Shown: positions 34,309 to 43,805, counted from the first letter of the stretch. The stretch: 47,607 nucleotides of DNA from Thermococcaceae archaeon (GCA_030156945.1 JASGLT010000012.1:1-47607), one strand, 5' to 3'. Made by a program: numbers and translations. Notes: generated by a model from the letters alone, not told the origin.

Positions 34309-34366
34309 TGCGGATGACGACCCTTGCCCAGTCTGAGCAGTGATGACGTCGGTATTAGCTGACGCG
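34309..34366 (+). ncRNA. C/D box guide RNA (2'-O-methylation)
   Basis: Canonical archaeal architecture: box C ATGACGA (34314-34320, one mismatch), guide CCCTTGCCCAGT, D' CTGA (34333-34336), 3-nt spacer, perfect C' GTGATGA (34340-34346), guide CGTCGGTATTAG and D CTGA (34359-34362). Flanking GCG and CGC form the terminal stem. Both guides are 12 nt, as usual. The rule of five predicts methylation of G in ACUGGGCAAGGG and U in CUAAUACCGACG in some rRNA or tRNA. L7Ae, Nop5 and fibrillarin would be partners. Confidence 0.85.
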
Positions 34367-34419
34367 GGGCAGGGAGGTTCGCGGGCCGATGATCTGCCCC
34401 ATAAAAGGGAGGGAATAGA

Positions 34420-35055
34420 ATGGAGCCGAATGGAGAAAACAGTGAGGAGTTCGTTGAATTCTATGCAAGTGAGGCCCTCACCTGTCCGAGGAGGATATAT
34501 TTCAGGCTCATGGGATATCCAGAGAGGTGGCCCGAGTTTGTTCGGGTTAGGTTAACTCAGGGAGTTAACACCCACAACGTTCTGGGGGATATCCTGAAGA
34601 GAAGATTTGGCTTTGAGCTTGAGAAGCATCTCGTTCTCAGATCCAGGAAGCTGGGGCTGGAAATCCACGGAAGGATAGACGCTATCAGAGACTTCCCAAT
34701 TGAGATAAAGGGCAAGACCACGCTCCCGAGAACTCCCTATGAGTACCACATGGCCCAGCTTAACGTCTATATGCGGTGGGCAGAAGCGGAGTACGGATAT
34801 CTTTACTACATAAAGCTCCACGAGGAACCAACAAAGGTAATAAACAAAATCGACTTCTCAAACTTTCCAGTTATTAAGGGGCCGAACTTCCGGGCCTTTG
34901 AGGTTCCATACGACGGAAAGATGTTCCGGGAGACCCTGAGACACTTTTACTCGGTTAAGAGGGCCTATGAGAGGGGGAAACCGCCCAGGGGATGGAGGGA
35001 CTACTCCTGCCGGTTCTGCCCCTACCGCTACCTGTGCTATCCGGACGATGAGTGA
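34420..35055 (+). CDS. Solo Cas4-like RecB-family nuclease
   Basis: A 211-residue PD-(D/E)XK nuclease. The cluster cysteines C22 (TCPRRIYF), C197, C200 and C206 (CRFCPYRYLC) are all present, as is H52 and the catalytic D87, E95 and K97 (GRIDAIRDFPIEIKGK). Cas4 proteins process spacer ends or act as exonucleases. No CRISPR array or other cas gene is nearby, so a repair role is equally possible. GGGAGGGAATAG precedes the ATG. Confidence 0.88.
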   Translation: MEPNGENSEEFVEFYASEALTCPRRIYFRLMGYPERWPEFVRVRLTQGVNTHNVLGDILKRRFGFELEKHLVLRSRKLGLEIHGRIDAIRDFPIEIKGKTTLPRTPYEYHMAQLNVYMRWAEAEYGYLYYIKLHEEPTKVINKIDFSNFPVIKGPNFRAFEVPYDGKMFRETLRHFYSVKRAYERGKPPRGWRDYSCRFCPYRYLCYPDDE

Positions 35056-35086
35056 GCGTGGGCAACACTTCAAAGAGGGACTCAAT

Positions 35087-35150
35087 CTTTGTGGTTGCCA
35101 ACCACATAATTCTGTGCGGACTTTGTGGTTGGTAACAGCAAAGTTTAAGA
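35087..35150 (+). promoter_or_regulatory. Promoter with palindrome and direct repeat before second ATPase
   Basis: The perfect 17-bp palindrome TGTGGTTGCCAACCACA lies at 35090-35106. The sequence CTTTGTGGTTG recurs at 35087 and 35121, exactly 34 bp apart, followed by GTAAC. A TATA-like AAGTTTAAGA (35141-35150) comes next, about 25 bp before the ATG at 35173, so the mRNA is probably leaderless. The layout suggests an operator pair. Confidence 0.6.
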
Positions 35151-35172
35151 GTGTTGAAGATAATGGATAACC

Positions 35173-36465
35173 ATGAAGATCGAGGAACTAAAAAATGTGC
35201 TGATTTCTCAAAGGGAAGAGCTTCTGGACTTTCTGGGCAGAGAGAAACTCGTAGATAGGGACGTTGAGGGAACAGCCAAGAAGCTTCTTTCTTCCCCCAA
35301 TGTCCTTGCCATACTTGGGGTGCGGCGTTCCGGAAAGTCCGTTTTATCGTGGCGCCTCGCAGGGGAGGATGCCCTCTACGTCAATTTCTTCGATGAGAGG
35401 TTAATAAACTTCAAAAGTGAGGACTTTGAGAGGCTCCTCAACGCCGCAAGGGAACTCTGGGGGGAACCCACAACCATCGTACTGGATGAGGTCCAAGAGG
35501 TAGAAGGTTGGCAGAAATTCGTTTCGCGCATGAGGTTGAACAAAAGGATCATAGTCACTGGCTCATCGTCAAAGCTCCTCTCAGGAGAGATGGCAACCTA
35601 TCTAACTGGGAGACACGTTGAGCTCACGCTTTTTCCGTTTTCCTTCAGGGAGTTCCTGAGACTCCGTGGGATAAACCTGGGGAAGAACTGGGAGCACTCA
35701 GACAGAAAGCTGGCAGAGATAAAACGCTCCCTTGGCGAGTATTTGGAAATTGGCGGCTTTCCAGAAGTCGGAAAGTTCGGAAAACTATATCTGAACCAGA
35801 TATACCGGGATCTCGTGGAAAGGGACGTGATAATGAGGCACAACGTAAGACACCGGGATGCCCTCCGGGAGCTCTCTAGGTACCTGGTTTCAAACTATTC
35901 TTCCGAGTTCACTTACTCCAAACTGGGCTCAATAGTTGGCTTAAAGGACGTCCATACAGTCAGGGATTACGTTTCTTACCTCGAAGAGGCCTACCTAATC
36001 TTCACGCTAATGCGCTTTTCTTTTAAGCCTAAGGGTCAACTGCTCGCCCCCAGAAAGGTCTATCCGATAGATACAGGCATTGCAAGGGCACTCTCCCTGA
36101 AGACTCACCCCGAGAGAGGAAAACTCATGGAGCTGGCAGTGTTTCTTGAAATCAAGCGTTCACTGAGCTACTCTTTTTCCCCTGGAGAAGTTTATTACTG
36201 GAGAGACGATAAAGGAGAGGTGGACTTTCTGGTACGCCAGGGAGGAAGCCTGCTTCCTATTCAAGTGACATTTTCCCTTGAAGATGCTCACGAACGGGAA
36301 ATCGGAAATCTTGTGAGAGTTTCTAAACTGCTCGGGTCGAAGAAGGCCCTTGTGATAACGTGGGAGGAAAAGGGCAGGAAAAACCTAAACGGTGTTAAGG
36401 TCGAAATCCTCCCGTTATGGGAGTTACTGGTAAAAGGGCTCAATCCCTTCTTATCTTCCACCTGA
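35173..36465 (+). CDS. COG1373-type AAA+ ATPase, second copy
   Basis: A 430-residue paralogue of the ATPase at 2122-3426. Walker A is LGVRRSGKSVLSW; then come YVNFFDERL, Walker B TIVLDEVQEVEGW, TGSSSKLLSGEMATYLTGR and LFPFSFREFL, all collinear with the first copy. The C-terminal DUF4143 part carries the nuclease-like VDFLV and QVTFSL segments. Function is unknown. Its 3' end overlaps the convergent MBL hydrolase gene by 26 bp. Confidence 0.9.
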   Translation: MKIEELKNVLISQREELLDFLGREKLVDRDVEGTAKKLLSSPNVLAILGVRRSGKSVLSWRLAGEDALYVNFFDERLINFKSEDFERLLNAARELWGEPTTIVLDEVQEVEGWQKFVSRMRLNKRIIVTGSSSKLLSGEMATYLTGRHVELTLFPFSFREFLRLRGINLGKNWEHSDRKLAEIKRSLGEYLEIGGFPEVGKFGKLYLNQIYRDLVERDVIMRHNVRHRDALRELSRYLVSNYSSEFTYSKLGSIVGLKDVHTVRDYVSYLEEAYLIFTLMRFSFKPKGQLLAPRKVYPIDTGIARALSLKTHPERGKLMELAVFLEIKRSLSYSFSPGEVYYWRDDKGEVDFLVRQGGSLLPIQVTFSLEDAHEREIGNLVRVSKLLGSKKALVITWEEKGRKNLNGVKVEILPLWELLVKGLNPFLSST

Positions 36466-37318
36466 GCCCGTTATCAACGAGCGCCTCTATCTTTCCTTCG
36501 TTGTAGAGCTCAGCTATGAAGGCCCGTACGGGAACGAGATTCAGGGCCAGTTTCTGGGGAGTTGCTTCCACACCGTAGTGTTTCATTACCCTGAACGCAA
36601 GCTCGGCCATGCTCATTGGCTTTTCAAGAAACTCCAGGATGAGCGATTCAGTCTCTTCAACCCGAGCGAGGTTGAAGTTCAGCAGATTGAGGGCTTCCTC
36701 TCCTTTAACTGGCTTCCCATGGGAGGGGATCAGAAGGTATCCATTTTCTGCATAATTCTGCAATTCTTTAATTGAAGCTTTGTATAATCCTAGGTCAACG
36801 AGGTAGGGAAGGCCAACGGAATTTATGACCCTCTCGCCGAAAAAGGAGTCGCCGGCATAGAGAAGGCTGTTTTCATTATCGACGAAGCCCGTCATACCAG
36901 GAGAGTGGCCACTGAGCTGGATTGTCTCCATCCCGAAAAGCTCGTCTCCCCACTCAAAGACCGCGTGAACCCTCACCTCCTCTGGGAACTGAAATACGAG
37001 AAATCCCCGGGGTGCCTTCGAGCCGAAGGTAAGGAGCTCTCTGTTCAGTGGGCTCTCCGCTATTGAGAACTCAAACCGGTGCATAAAAAGTGGGGCATCA
37101 AGCCTGGGTGCAACGGCTACATGGTCGGCGTGACCGTGGGTGGCAAGCTGTGCCTTTAGTTTCACTCCGAGTTTTCTTATCTCCCGCTTAAGGTCTTTGT
37201 GTCTTCCGCCTCCGTGGCCGGGATCAATAATCACGGCCTCATCATCAAGCACTTTTATAAGCGTCCCAGGACTCCCCGGATAAAGGTACACTCCCTCATC
37301 GAGCTTCCTTAATCCCAT
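36440..37318 (-). CDS. Metallo-beta-lactamase fold hydrolase
   Basis: A 292-residue MBL-fold protein. The metal motif is THGHADH (H61, H63, D65, H66), with GHSPGM and AGDSFF supplying later ligands and IPSHGKPV the last histidine. A C-terminal helical/winged part (SMAELAFRVMKHYG) resembles the tail of some MBL thioesterase-like proteins. The ATG at 37318 is preferred over a TTG two codons upstream. The substrate is unknown. Confidence 0.85.
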   Translation of the reverse strand: MGLRKLDEGVYLYPGSPGTLIKVLDDEAVIIDPGHGGGRHKDLKREIRKLGVKLKAQLATHGHADHVAVAPRLDAPLFMHRFEFSIAESPLNRELLTFGSKAPRGFLVFQFPEEVRVHAVFEWGDELFGMETIQLSGHSPGMTGFVDNENSLLYAGDSFFGERVINSVGLPYLVDLGLYKASIKELQNYAENGYLLIPSHGKPVKGEEALNLLNFNLARVEETESLILEFLEKPMSMAELAFRVMKHYGVEATPQKLALNLVPVRAFIAELYNEGKIEALVDNGLRWKIRRD

Positions 37319-37387
37319 TTTCAATCCCCAGAATAAGGGGAGGAAGCAAAGATAAAAAAGGTATCGAAAAAATCGTCATGAAAGCCA

Positions 37388-37567
37388 TCAAACGTGTCTG
37401 GCGTAAAGGGTCTTTTTGCCCTCAGCCTGGGCCCTCTTAACGGCCTTTTCAATCAGAGCCTTGAGCTCTTCCTCGAGAGCGTCGTAGAACTCCGGGCTGA
37501 CCCTCATTTCCTCGTCCACGCCCTTAACAAACTCCTTAACCTTGGACTTAACGATCAACTCTGCCAT
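37388..37567 (-). CDS. Small histone-fold-like protein (DUF1931 type)
   Basis: A 59-residue protein. MAELIVKSKVKEFVKGV, then MRVSPEFYDALEEELKAL, and KKTLYARHV at the end resemble half of a DUF1931 histone-fold protein rather than the classical HMf-type histones. The GKKTLYARHV end matches the histone-fold K-T-x-x-A-R-D/H-V ending. It may bind DNA as a dimer. A consensus GGAGGTGTTGCAG precedes the ATG, and a TATA element GGGTTATAAACCC lies at about 37628. Confidence 0.75.
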   Translation of the reverse strand: MAELIVKSKVKEFVKGVDEEMRVSPEFYDALEEELKALIEKAVKRAQAEGKKTLYARHV

Positions 37568-37805
37568 CTGCAACACCTCCTACCAGCGCTCTGCATACCA
37601 GCAGAGCTCGGGCTATTTAGGTTTCTGGGGTTTATAACCCTTTCTGATGTGAGTCCAGGGAGCATCACCCCACTCTGTACAGTTTGCCAAACGACGAGGG
37701 GAATTTAGGATTTCTTTTGTATTATGAAAGCTCAGGCGGAGAAATATTTTCCTGCCGTCAAGAAAAAGGTTAAAATCCTGAAAGACAACTTCGGGTGGTG
37801 ATGGG

Positions 37806-39107
37806 ATGAAAAGGATCGTTTTGATCGACGGGGAACACTACCCGGACGTTACCAGATGGGCGATTCAGAAGCTTGGAAACGTCTGCTGTGCGGTCTTCCT
37901 GGGGGGAACCGAGAAAATAGGCAGTTTAAGAGCCCTTGAGGATAGAATAGGTGTTCCCCTTTACCACTCCCCTAACTACCTCGATGCACTAAAGAGGGCC
38001 ATCCTCGAGAACGACGTCGAAGAGGTTGTTGACTTAAGCGACGAACCCGTTTTAACGTACGAGGACCGCTTTAGAATAGCTTCCCTTTGCATGCTCTTCG
38101 GAGTGACCTACAGGGGAGCCGATTTCATGTTCACTCCAAAGCCGCTAAAGAAGACCAAAAAGCCGAGCATATCAATCATCGGTACTGGAAAGAGGGTTGG
38201 GAAGACAGCAGTTAGCGGTTTTGTGGCGAGGACGCTTAAGGAAGTTGCACGTCCGGTTATCGTGACGATGGGCAGAGGAGGCCCTGAAGAGCCTGAACTC
38301 ATAGACGGCGAGAAAATTGAGATAACTCCCCAATTCCTTATCAAAGTTGCTGAAGAGGGTAAACACGCAGCATCCGACCACTTTGAGGACGCCCTGACTT
38401 CAAGGGTGACGACCATCGGTTGTCGGAGATGCGGTGGAGGGATGGCTGGCTTCCCGTTCTTTGACGTCGTGGACAAAGGTGTTGAGATCGCTGAGAACCT
38501 CCCCCACGACCTCATAATCCTCGAGGGAAGCGGGGCAACGTTTCCAGCTTATAGAGCTGATGCGTACATCCTCATCATCGGCGGAAGGCAGAAAACGGAT
38601 TTCCTGCGGGGCTACTTCGGCCCCTTCAGGATAGCCCTTGCAGACCTGATAATCGTCACCATGTCGGACGAGATAAGCCCTGAGAAGAGGAAAGAAATCA
38701 GGAAAATCGTGGAGGAAATAAATCCGAAAGCCGACCTTCACTTCACAGCATTCTGCCCAAGGCCGCTGGGCAACATCTCGGGCAAAAGGCTCGGCCTCAT
38801 AATGACATCTCAAAGTGCTCTACCTAAGGCCAAGGAGCAACTTGAGAAGCTTGGAGCAGAGGTCGTTGCAACTTCAGGAAACCTCTCAAACAGGCCGAAG
38901 CTCCGGGCAGACCTCGAAAACTTCAGCGGCATCGATGCCGTGGCGGTGGAGCTCAAGGCGGCGGCCGTTGATGTGGTGACGAAGTGGGCGCTGGAAAGGG
39001 GCATTGAAGTTATATACCTCGACAACGAACCAGTAAATATAGACGGCAAAGGTCTTAGGAAATCTGTCCTGGAGCTTGGAAAAAGGGTCCTGGGGAGGAG
39101 AGCATGA
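37806..39107 (+). CDS. cpgS: Cyclic 2,3-diphosphoglycerate synthetase
   Basis: A 433-residue ATP-dependent enzyme that closes 2,3-diphosphoglycerate to the cyclic anhydride cDPG, a thermoprotectant known from hyperthermophilic methanogens. It starts [20 protein letters not shown]; the P-loop is GTGKRVGKT (126-134), followed by [12 protein letters not shown] and [22 protein letters not shown] precedes the ATG. It overlaps the 2-phosphoglycerate kinase gene by 4 bp, so the two steps are encoded together. Thermococcales are better known for other solutes, so the physiological role is open. Confidence 0.88.
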   Translation: MKRIVLIDGEHYPDVTRWAIQKLGNVCCAVFLGGTEKIGSLRALEDRIGVPLYHSPNYLDALKRAILENDVEEVVDLSDEPVLTYEDRFRIASLCMLFGVTYRGADFMFTPKPLKKTKKPSISIIGTGKRVGKTAVSGFVARTLKEVARPVIVTMGRGGPEEPELIDGEKIEITPQFLIKVAEEGKHAASDHFEDALTSRVTTIGCRRCGGGMAGFPFFDVVDKGVEIAENLPHDLIILEGSGATFPAYRADAYILIIGGRQKTDFLRGYFGPFRIALADLIIVTMSDEISPEKRKEIRKIVEEINPKADLHFTAFCPRPLGNISGKRLGLIMTSQSALPKAKEQLEKLGAEVVATSGNLSNRPKLRADLENFSGIDAVAVELKAAAVDVVTKWALERGIEVIYLDNEPVNIDGKGLRKSVLELGKRVLGRRA

Positions 39108-39976
39108 TCATAGTGACCGACAGCGAGAGAAAGATAAGGCTCCCGTTTTCGAGGGGCATACCCACCCGTTCCATAACGCTGGCAGGAATAGACGTGGGTA
39201 TAGCCTACGCCATAGCTACTGAGGTTCAGAAAGAGCTCGAACGGAAAGGGAAGAAAGCGATAACCACCGACGAGATAAGGGAGCTGACCTACCAGAAGCT
39301 CCTCGAAAAAGGACTTAGGGAAGAAGCGAAGAGGTACCTTTTCTGGCGTGAGCTGAGGAGGAGAAAGGTCAGGCTAACCGTCCTACTCGGCGGAGCGACT
39401 GGAGTTGGAAAGTCCACGATAGCGACCGAACTGGCCTTCAGGCTTGGAATAAGGAGCATAATCGGAACCGATACGATAAGGGAGGTTATGAGGAAGATAA
39501 TAGCCAAGGAGCTTCTCCCTGACATTCACGTCTCTTCATTCCTTGCCGAAAGGGTAGTAAAGGCCCCCAGGAACTCTGATCCGCTCATCTACGGCTTTGA
39601 GACCCAGGTCAAGCACGTTTCAGTTGGGATAAAGGCCGTTCTTGAAAGGGCCAGAAGAGAAGGGTTGAACGCCCTAATAGAGGGCATCCACGTAGTTCCG
39701 GGCTTCGTCGAGCCGAGAGAAGACGAGTTCATGTACATAATCACGGTGCCAATGAAGGAGCACCTCATAGCCCATTTCTACGAGCGCGCCCGATACTCCC
39801 AGAGGGACGCGGAGAAGTACGTTAAACACGCCGACAGAATAATGCGCATCCAGGACTACCTTGTTGAGCGGGCAAGGGAACACGGAATCCCGGTTATTGA
39901 GAACGTGGAGCTTGAGAGCACAGTTTCCACAATTATTGCCGACATGATGAAAAAGCTGGAAGAAATGGGAGTTTAG
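39104..39976 (+). CDS. pgk2: 2-Phosphoglycerate kinase
   Basis: A 290-residue kinase converting 2-phosphoglycerate to 2,3-diphosphoglycerate, the substrate of the preceding gene's product. The N-terminal 90 residues form an ATP-cone-like domain ([18 protein letters not shown]). The kinase P-loop is [10 protein letters not shown] (96-105) with [20 protein letters not shown] after it. It starts ATGA inside cpgS. Its stop lies 4 bp inside the convergent phosphoesterase gene end. Confidence 0.9.
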   Translation: MIIVTDSERKIRLPFSRGIPTRSITLAGIDVGIAYAIATEVQKELERKGKKAITTDEIRELTYQKLLEKGLREEAKRYLFWRELRRRKVRLTVLLGGATGVGKSTIATELAFRLGIRSIIGTDTIREVMRKIIAKELLPDIHVSSFLAERVVKAPRNSDPLIYGFETQVKHVSVGIKAVLERARREGLNALIEGIHVVPGFVEPREDEFMYIITVPMKEHLIAHFYERARYSQRDAEKYVKHADRIMRIQDYLVERAREHGIPVIENVELESTVSTIIADMMKKLEEMGV

Positions 39977-41475
39977 CCCTTCTTCCTCTTCCATATTCCC
40001 AGGAGCTTTCTGCTTCCCCAGGTAGACTGGACCTCCCAGACGACTACCATTTCCCTGTAGATGTCCACGAGGTTGAAGCTGTTTCCGAAGGGGTTCCTGT
40101 GGAGCTCCCAGCTAACGGAGCCGGCATTGACTATTGGAGTGTTCTCTATCTTCACCCCGAAGGCGTTCCCGCCGTGGCCAGTAAGAACCAGCTCCGTTCC
40201 CTCATCGGTCAGAACCTTCAAAACGTCCCCAGCATCCTCAAGGAAGCCTATCTCCCTGCTCTTCGGCACCGGAACCACGTTGTGGTGCATGACCACTATT
40301 CTGAACTTGCCTTCGTATTCTCTGAGCGTGTTCCTGAGCTTCCTCTGGCCCATCCTTCCGACGACACCTATCGGCGTCTCGTACTGCGCGCTGAGGACGG
40401 GAATTATAACGATGTCCCCGAGTTCCAGAACCTCGGGCTCCCCAAAGTACTCCTGGAAGAGCTCGTGCCCGAGGTAGGTTATGTCGTTGTGGCCCGGGAC
40501 GAGGACTTTCCCCGGCTTCACGAGCCTGTAGTACTCGTAGGCCCTCTCGTAGTACCTTTCAATCCCCGCATCGACCATGTCGCCGTTGTGCACCACCAGG
40601 TCGGGCTTGAGCCTCTCGTTGATCATCCTGACGACGTTCTCAAGGGTCTTTCTCCTGAAGTAAACTCTGTCTGAGACGTTGCTCTCGCTCATCTGGACTA
40701 TCCTGAAGAGCCTCCTTCCAGAGGGCACGAATATCTTGGGCTTAACGGGCTTGTGCTCCTTTGTGGTCTCATCCCCCGTGACGCGCCTTATGGTCACCCT
40801 CACCCTGCCGTCGTCGTAGAGCTCTATTATGTTGTAGCCGTTCACGTCTCCCTTCCTGGTCTTCTTGCACGAGGTACAGCCTGCGTTGTCTATTACGAGG
40901 TCTTCAACGCGGTAGACGTTTGGCACGTGCTTGTGGCCGCAGGTGTAGAGGGTAACCCCGTGCCTTAAGAGGAGGTCCAAAACATCTCCCGCGTTGAACA
41001 GGACGTTCCTCTCCCTTCCGGTGTCCGGGAGCGGGACGAGGTGGTGGTGGGCAGCGACGATCTTGAACTTCCTGTCGGAATACTCCTCAAGCCTCTCCTT
41101 AAGCCAGCGGAACTTGTGGCCGCCTATCCTTCCATCGCTCAAATCTGGTATCGTTGAGTCCACCCAGATAACGACGCCGTCCCTGAACTCATAGACGCCG
41201 TTGAGAGGCCCGATGAAGTCTTCAAAGAGCTTGTACCCGACGTTCCTGACGTCGTGGTTGCCCGGCAGAACAACGAGCGGCTTCTGGATTTTCTTAAGCT
41301 GGTAGGCCGCCTGTTCGTACTCCTCGCGGAGGCCCTGGTTGGTGATGTCTCCGGTGTGAATAACGAAGTCGAAATTTCCGCGGTTTATCTCCTCGACGAT
41401 AAGATCGAAGGCGTAGCCCTTGAAGGCTCCTTCACCGGTGATGTGGGTGTCGCTTATGTGGGCTATCCGTATCAT
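39973..41475 (-). CDS. Tandem metallophosphoesterase, second domain degenerate
   Basis: A 500-residue protein made of two calcineurin-like domains. The first has the full metal set: D9/H11 (SDTH), D43 (TGD), N73/H74 (GNHD), HHH near 145 and CGHKH. The second (from about 260) keeps NGD and HHNVVP but reads MSESN in place of DxH, GHND in place of GNHD and GHGG in place of GHxH. Thus it probably lost catalysis and may regulate or bind. The ATG follows a perfect GGAGTGAT. It is cotranscribed with the CBS protein 3 bp upstream. Confidence 0.85.
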   Translation of the reverse strand: MIRIAHISDTHITGEGAFKGYAFDLIVEEINRGNFDFVIHTGDITNQGLREEYEQAAYQLKKIQKPLVVLPGNHDVRNVGYKLFEDFIGPLNGVYEFRDGVVIWVDSTIPDLSDGRIGGHKFRWLKERLEEYSDRKFKIVAAHHHLVPLPDTGRERNVLFNAGDVLDLLLRHGVTLYTCGHKHVPNVYRVEDLVIDNAGCTSCKKTRKGDVNGYNIIELYDDGRVRVTIRRVTGDETTKEHKPVKPKIFVPSGRRLFRIVQMSESNVSDRVYFRRKTLENVVRMINERLKPDLVVHNGDMVDAGIERYYERAYEYYRLVKPGKVLVPGHNDITYLGHELFQEYFGEPEVLELGDIVIIPVLSAQYETPIGVVGRMGQRKLRNTLREYEGKFRIVVMHHNVVPVPKSREIGFLEDAGDVLKVLTDEGTELVLTGHGGNAFGVKIENTPIVNAGSVSWELHRNPFGNSFNLVDIYREMVVVWEVQSTWGSRKLLGIWKRKKG

Positions 41476-41480
41476 ACCAA

Positions 41481-41891
41481 TCACTCCGCGGCTATGGCCG
41501 TTTCAAGCCTCCTCCTGCTCGCCTCAAGGAGGTCGCTTATCGAGAATATGCCCACTATCTTGCCTTCCTCTTCCACGAGAATGTGCTTGATGCCCTTCTT
41601 CGAGAGCAGGTCGAGAACCTCCCCCAGGGGGGCTGTTGAAGGCACGGTTACGAGGTCTTTGGTCATTATCTCCTTCACAGGGGTGGTGTTTGGGAGGCCG
41701 GGGATAACCATCCGCCTTATGATGTCCCCTTTCGTCAGGAAGCCCACGACGTCCCCGTTTTCATCAACGACCACGAGAGAACCTATGTCGAACTCTACCA
41801 TTACCTCTCCTGCCCTCCTAACGGTGTCGTCCGGCTTCACTCCAATCAGCTTTTTAGTCATGTACACCCTTATGGGCGTCCTGAGGTCCAT
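41481..41891 (-). CDS. CBS-domain pair protein
   Basis: A 136-residue protein of two CBS motifs: VYMTKKLIGVKPDDTVRRAGEVM and EIMTKDLVTVPSTAPLGEVLDLL, each followed by the usual GFLTKGDI or GIFSISDL ending. CBS pairs bind adenine nucleotides and sense energy state. Its stop codon lies within the ribosome site (GGAGTGA) of the phosphoesterase gene, so the two are coupled. Confidence 0.92.
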   Translation of the reverse strand: MDLRTPIRVYMTKKLIGVKPDDTVRRAGEVMVEFDIGSLVVVDENGDVVGFLTKGDIIRRMVIPGLPNTTPVKEIMTKDLVTVPSTAPLGEVLDLLSKKGIKHILVEEEGKIVGIFSISDLLEASRRRLETAIAAE

Positions 41892-41940
41892 AGGAAACTC
41901 ACCTAGGGTAAACTATGAGCATGAAGTATAAAACATTACC

Positions 41941-42738
41941 TCAGCCCAGGATGAGCTCCTTAACGTTGAAGTCCTCGTTTTTATGGTCGATCTCAACGTA
42001 GAAGGCTGTCCCGTTTACTGCGTTCTTCCATTTGGCTTTGTGGTAAAGTTCGAGTGTTGATGAAGCCACAGCGAAGAGCCCTTCTTCCCTCAGGACGATC
42101 TGCCTCACGTATTCCCAGTTCTGGCGCTTCAGGAGGTAAGTTGGCTCAGCGTAGGCCGTTACGAAGCCCACCATAGAGTCCGGGGACAAGAAGAGAGTTC
42201 CAGTGTTGAAGCTCGTCCGTGTAGTTGTTGCAATGAGAGAGTAGTGCCTCAGCAAATCCTCCTCCGAAGGGGACTCAAGCTTTCTGCAGAGGTATGCGGC
42301 AAAGGCGTAGCTGTCTGAGGCCTTCTCGAAGTCCTTTTCTTCGAACTCTGCCAGATCGATTATCCTCTTCTTGTCGAGGTCGCCGTTGTGGTAGAGCCAG
42401 AACGAGAACCCTCTCCGAGTTGAGAATGCAAAAGGCTGGACGTTGAAGAGGTCCTTTGAGCCCTGGCTAGCGGCCCTGGAGTGAGCCAGGAGAACCGTGA
42501 AGCCGTGAAGGGACTCAGAAAGCTTATTTACAGCTTCCAAATCCTCGAAGACTGGCCTCTCGGAACGGTAGTGCGTTAAACTCCCATCCCGGAAAAGGAC
42601 GTATCCCCAGCCGTCTTTATGCTGGCTGCCCTTTCCCCTCGCGGCCTTGTACGGGTCGTTTTCTGAGGCCTTCACGAAGGCATCAAGGAGGGGCTTTATC
42701 CTCTCCCCTTCACCGACGGCGAATAAAACCCTGCACAT
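41941..42738 (-). CDS. Class II glutamine amidotransferase-like protein
   Basis: A 265-residue Ntn-type glutaminase domain without a visible synthetase partner. Cys2 of MCRVLFAVGEG would be the N-terminal nucleophile after Met removal. The fold signatures are HKDGWGYVLF, LLAHSRAAS and LYHNGDLDKKR. It resembles the YafJ/GATase_4 group. The ATG at 42738 follows GGGTGAAAC; the longer frame would bury the nucleophile. TATA-like ATTTTATACC is near 42805 on the minus strand. Confidence 0.87.
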   Translation of the reverse strand: MCRVLFAVGEGERIKPLLDAFVKASENDPYKAARGKGSQHKDGWGYVLFRDGSLTHYRSERPVFEDLEAVNKLSESLHGFTVLLAHSRAASQGSKDLFNVQPFAFSTRRGFSFWLYHNGDLDKKRIIDLAEFEEKDFEKASDSYAFAAYLCRKLESPSEEDLLRHYSLIATTTRTSFNTGTLFLSPDSMVGFVTAYAEPTYLLKRQNWEYVRQIVLREEGLFAVASSTLELYHKAKWKNAVNGTAFYVEIDHKNEDFNVKELILG

Positions 42739-42813
42739 TTGTTTCACCCAAACAGTTAGGAAATTTGTCCACAAAAATCTTTTGAGAGCTCAGGAGGGGT
42801 ATAAAATAGTGCT

Positions 42814-43803
42814 TCAAAAGACCTTCCAGAGCTCGTCGCTTACAGGCCTTTCAAGTGGCTTTTCAATGCCTTTCTCCACTATGACGCGTTTGTCCTCCTG
42901 ATCAAGGAACTCCCCGATTATGGAGGCGTTAATGGAGTTTTCGAGAAGTTTTTGCACGACGGCTTCCGCCTTATCTCTCCTTACCGCTATCAGGAGTGCT
43001 CCGGAACTTATAAGCGCCAACGGGTTTAATTTGTAGAACTCACATATCTGCCTGGTTTCTTCCCTGATTGGTATTCTCTCCGCGACAACCCTGAATCCGA
43101 GCCCTGCAGAATCAGCCATCTCGTGCAGGCCGTTCGCTATTCCCCCTTCCGTTGGATCGTGCATCGCATGGACCCCAATTTCGTTGGCCAGAAGCGCATC
43201 CTTTACAACGCTTATCATCTCGATGAAGGACTTGGCTTTCTCAACGAACTCCCTACCAAAGACCTTTTCCAGCTCCCCGCCTTTTTCGTGTGCTATTATC
43301 GAAGTTCCCTCTAACCCGGCCCATTTAGTAAGAATTATTGCGTCACCGGGCTTTGCTCCGTCCGGCCTAACGAGATTTTCCCTCTCGACTTCACCAAGCA
43401 TTGTCCCGATGACTATAGGCCTATCGAGGCCAGGAGTTACTTCCGTGTGGCCGCCGATGACTGCTATGCCGAGCTTCTTCGCCTCCCTATCGATTTCTTC
43501 CATTATTCTCTCCGGAAGTCTCTCGTCAGACTCTTCAGGCAGGAGCATCGTGAGTAAAAACCACTTTGGCCTCGCTCCCGCAACGGCAACGTCGTTGGCG
43601 TTGACGTGAACCGCGTAGAAGCCGATGTCCTCAACTGCCCCTGTTATCGGGTCGGTTGAGGCCACCAAAATCTTCTCGCCGAAGTCAACGGCTCCAAAAT
43701 CTATTCCTTTGCCCGGGCCGAGCAGAACCCGGGGGTCGCTCGCCCCAAGTCTCTTGAAGAGCTTCTCCAAGACCTCCGGTGGAACTTTTCCAGCGGGAAG
43801 CAT
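42814..43803 (-). CDS. AIR synthase-related protein (HypE-like)
   Basis: A 329-residue PurM/HypE-superfamily ATP-binding protein. GPGKGIDFGAVDFG and VASTDPITGAVEDIGFYAVHVNAND (the PurM Asp motif), AVIGGHTEVTPGLD and MHDPTEGG are visible. It lacks the C-terminal P-x-x-C of genuine HypE (the end is ISDELWKVF-like), so it is not the hydrogenase maturation enzyme itself. It is coupled to the ferritin-like gene (stop and start 2 bp apart), which may hint at an iron- or cofactor-linked role. Confidence 0.85.
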   Translation of the reverse strand: MLPAGKVPPEVLEKLFKRLGASDPRVLLGPGKGIDFGAVDFGEKILVASTDPITGAVEDIGFYAVHVNANDVAVAGARPKWFLLTMLLPEESDERLPERIMEEIDREAKKLGIAVIGGHTEVTPGLDRPIVIGTMLGEVERENLVRPDGAKPGDAIILTKWAGLEGTSIIAHEKGGELEKVFGREFVEKAKSFIEMISVVKDALLANEIGVHAMHDPTEGGIANGLHEMADSAGLGFRVVAERIPIREETRQICEFYKLNPLALISSGALLIAVRRDKAEAVVQKLLENSINASIIGEFLDQEDKRVIVEKGIEKPLERPVSDELWKVF

Positions 43804-43805
43804 GC

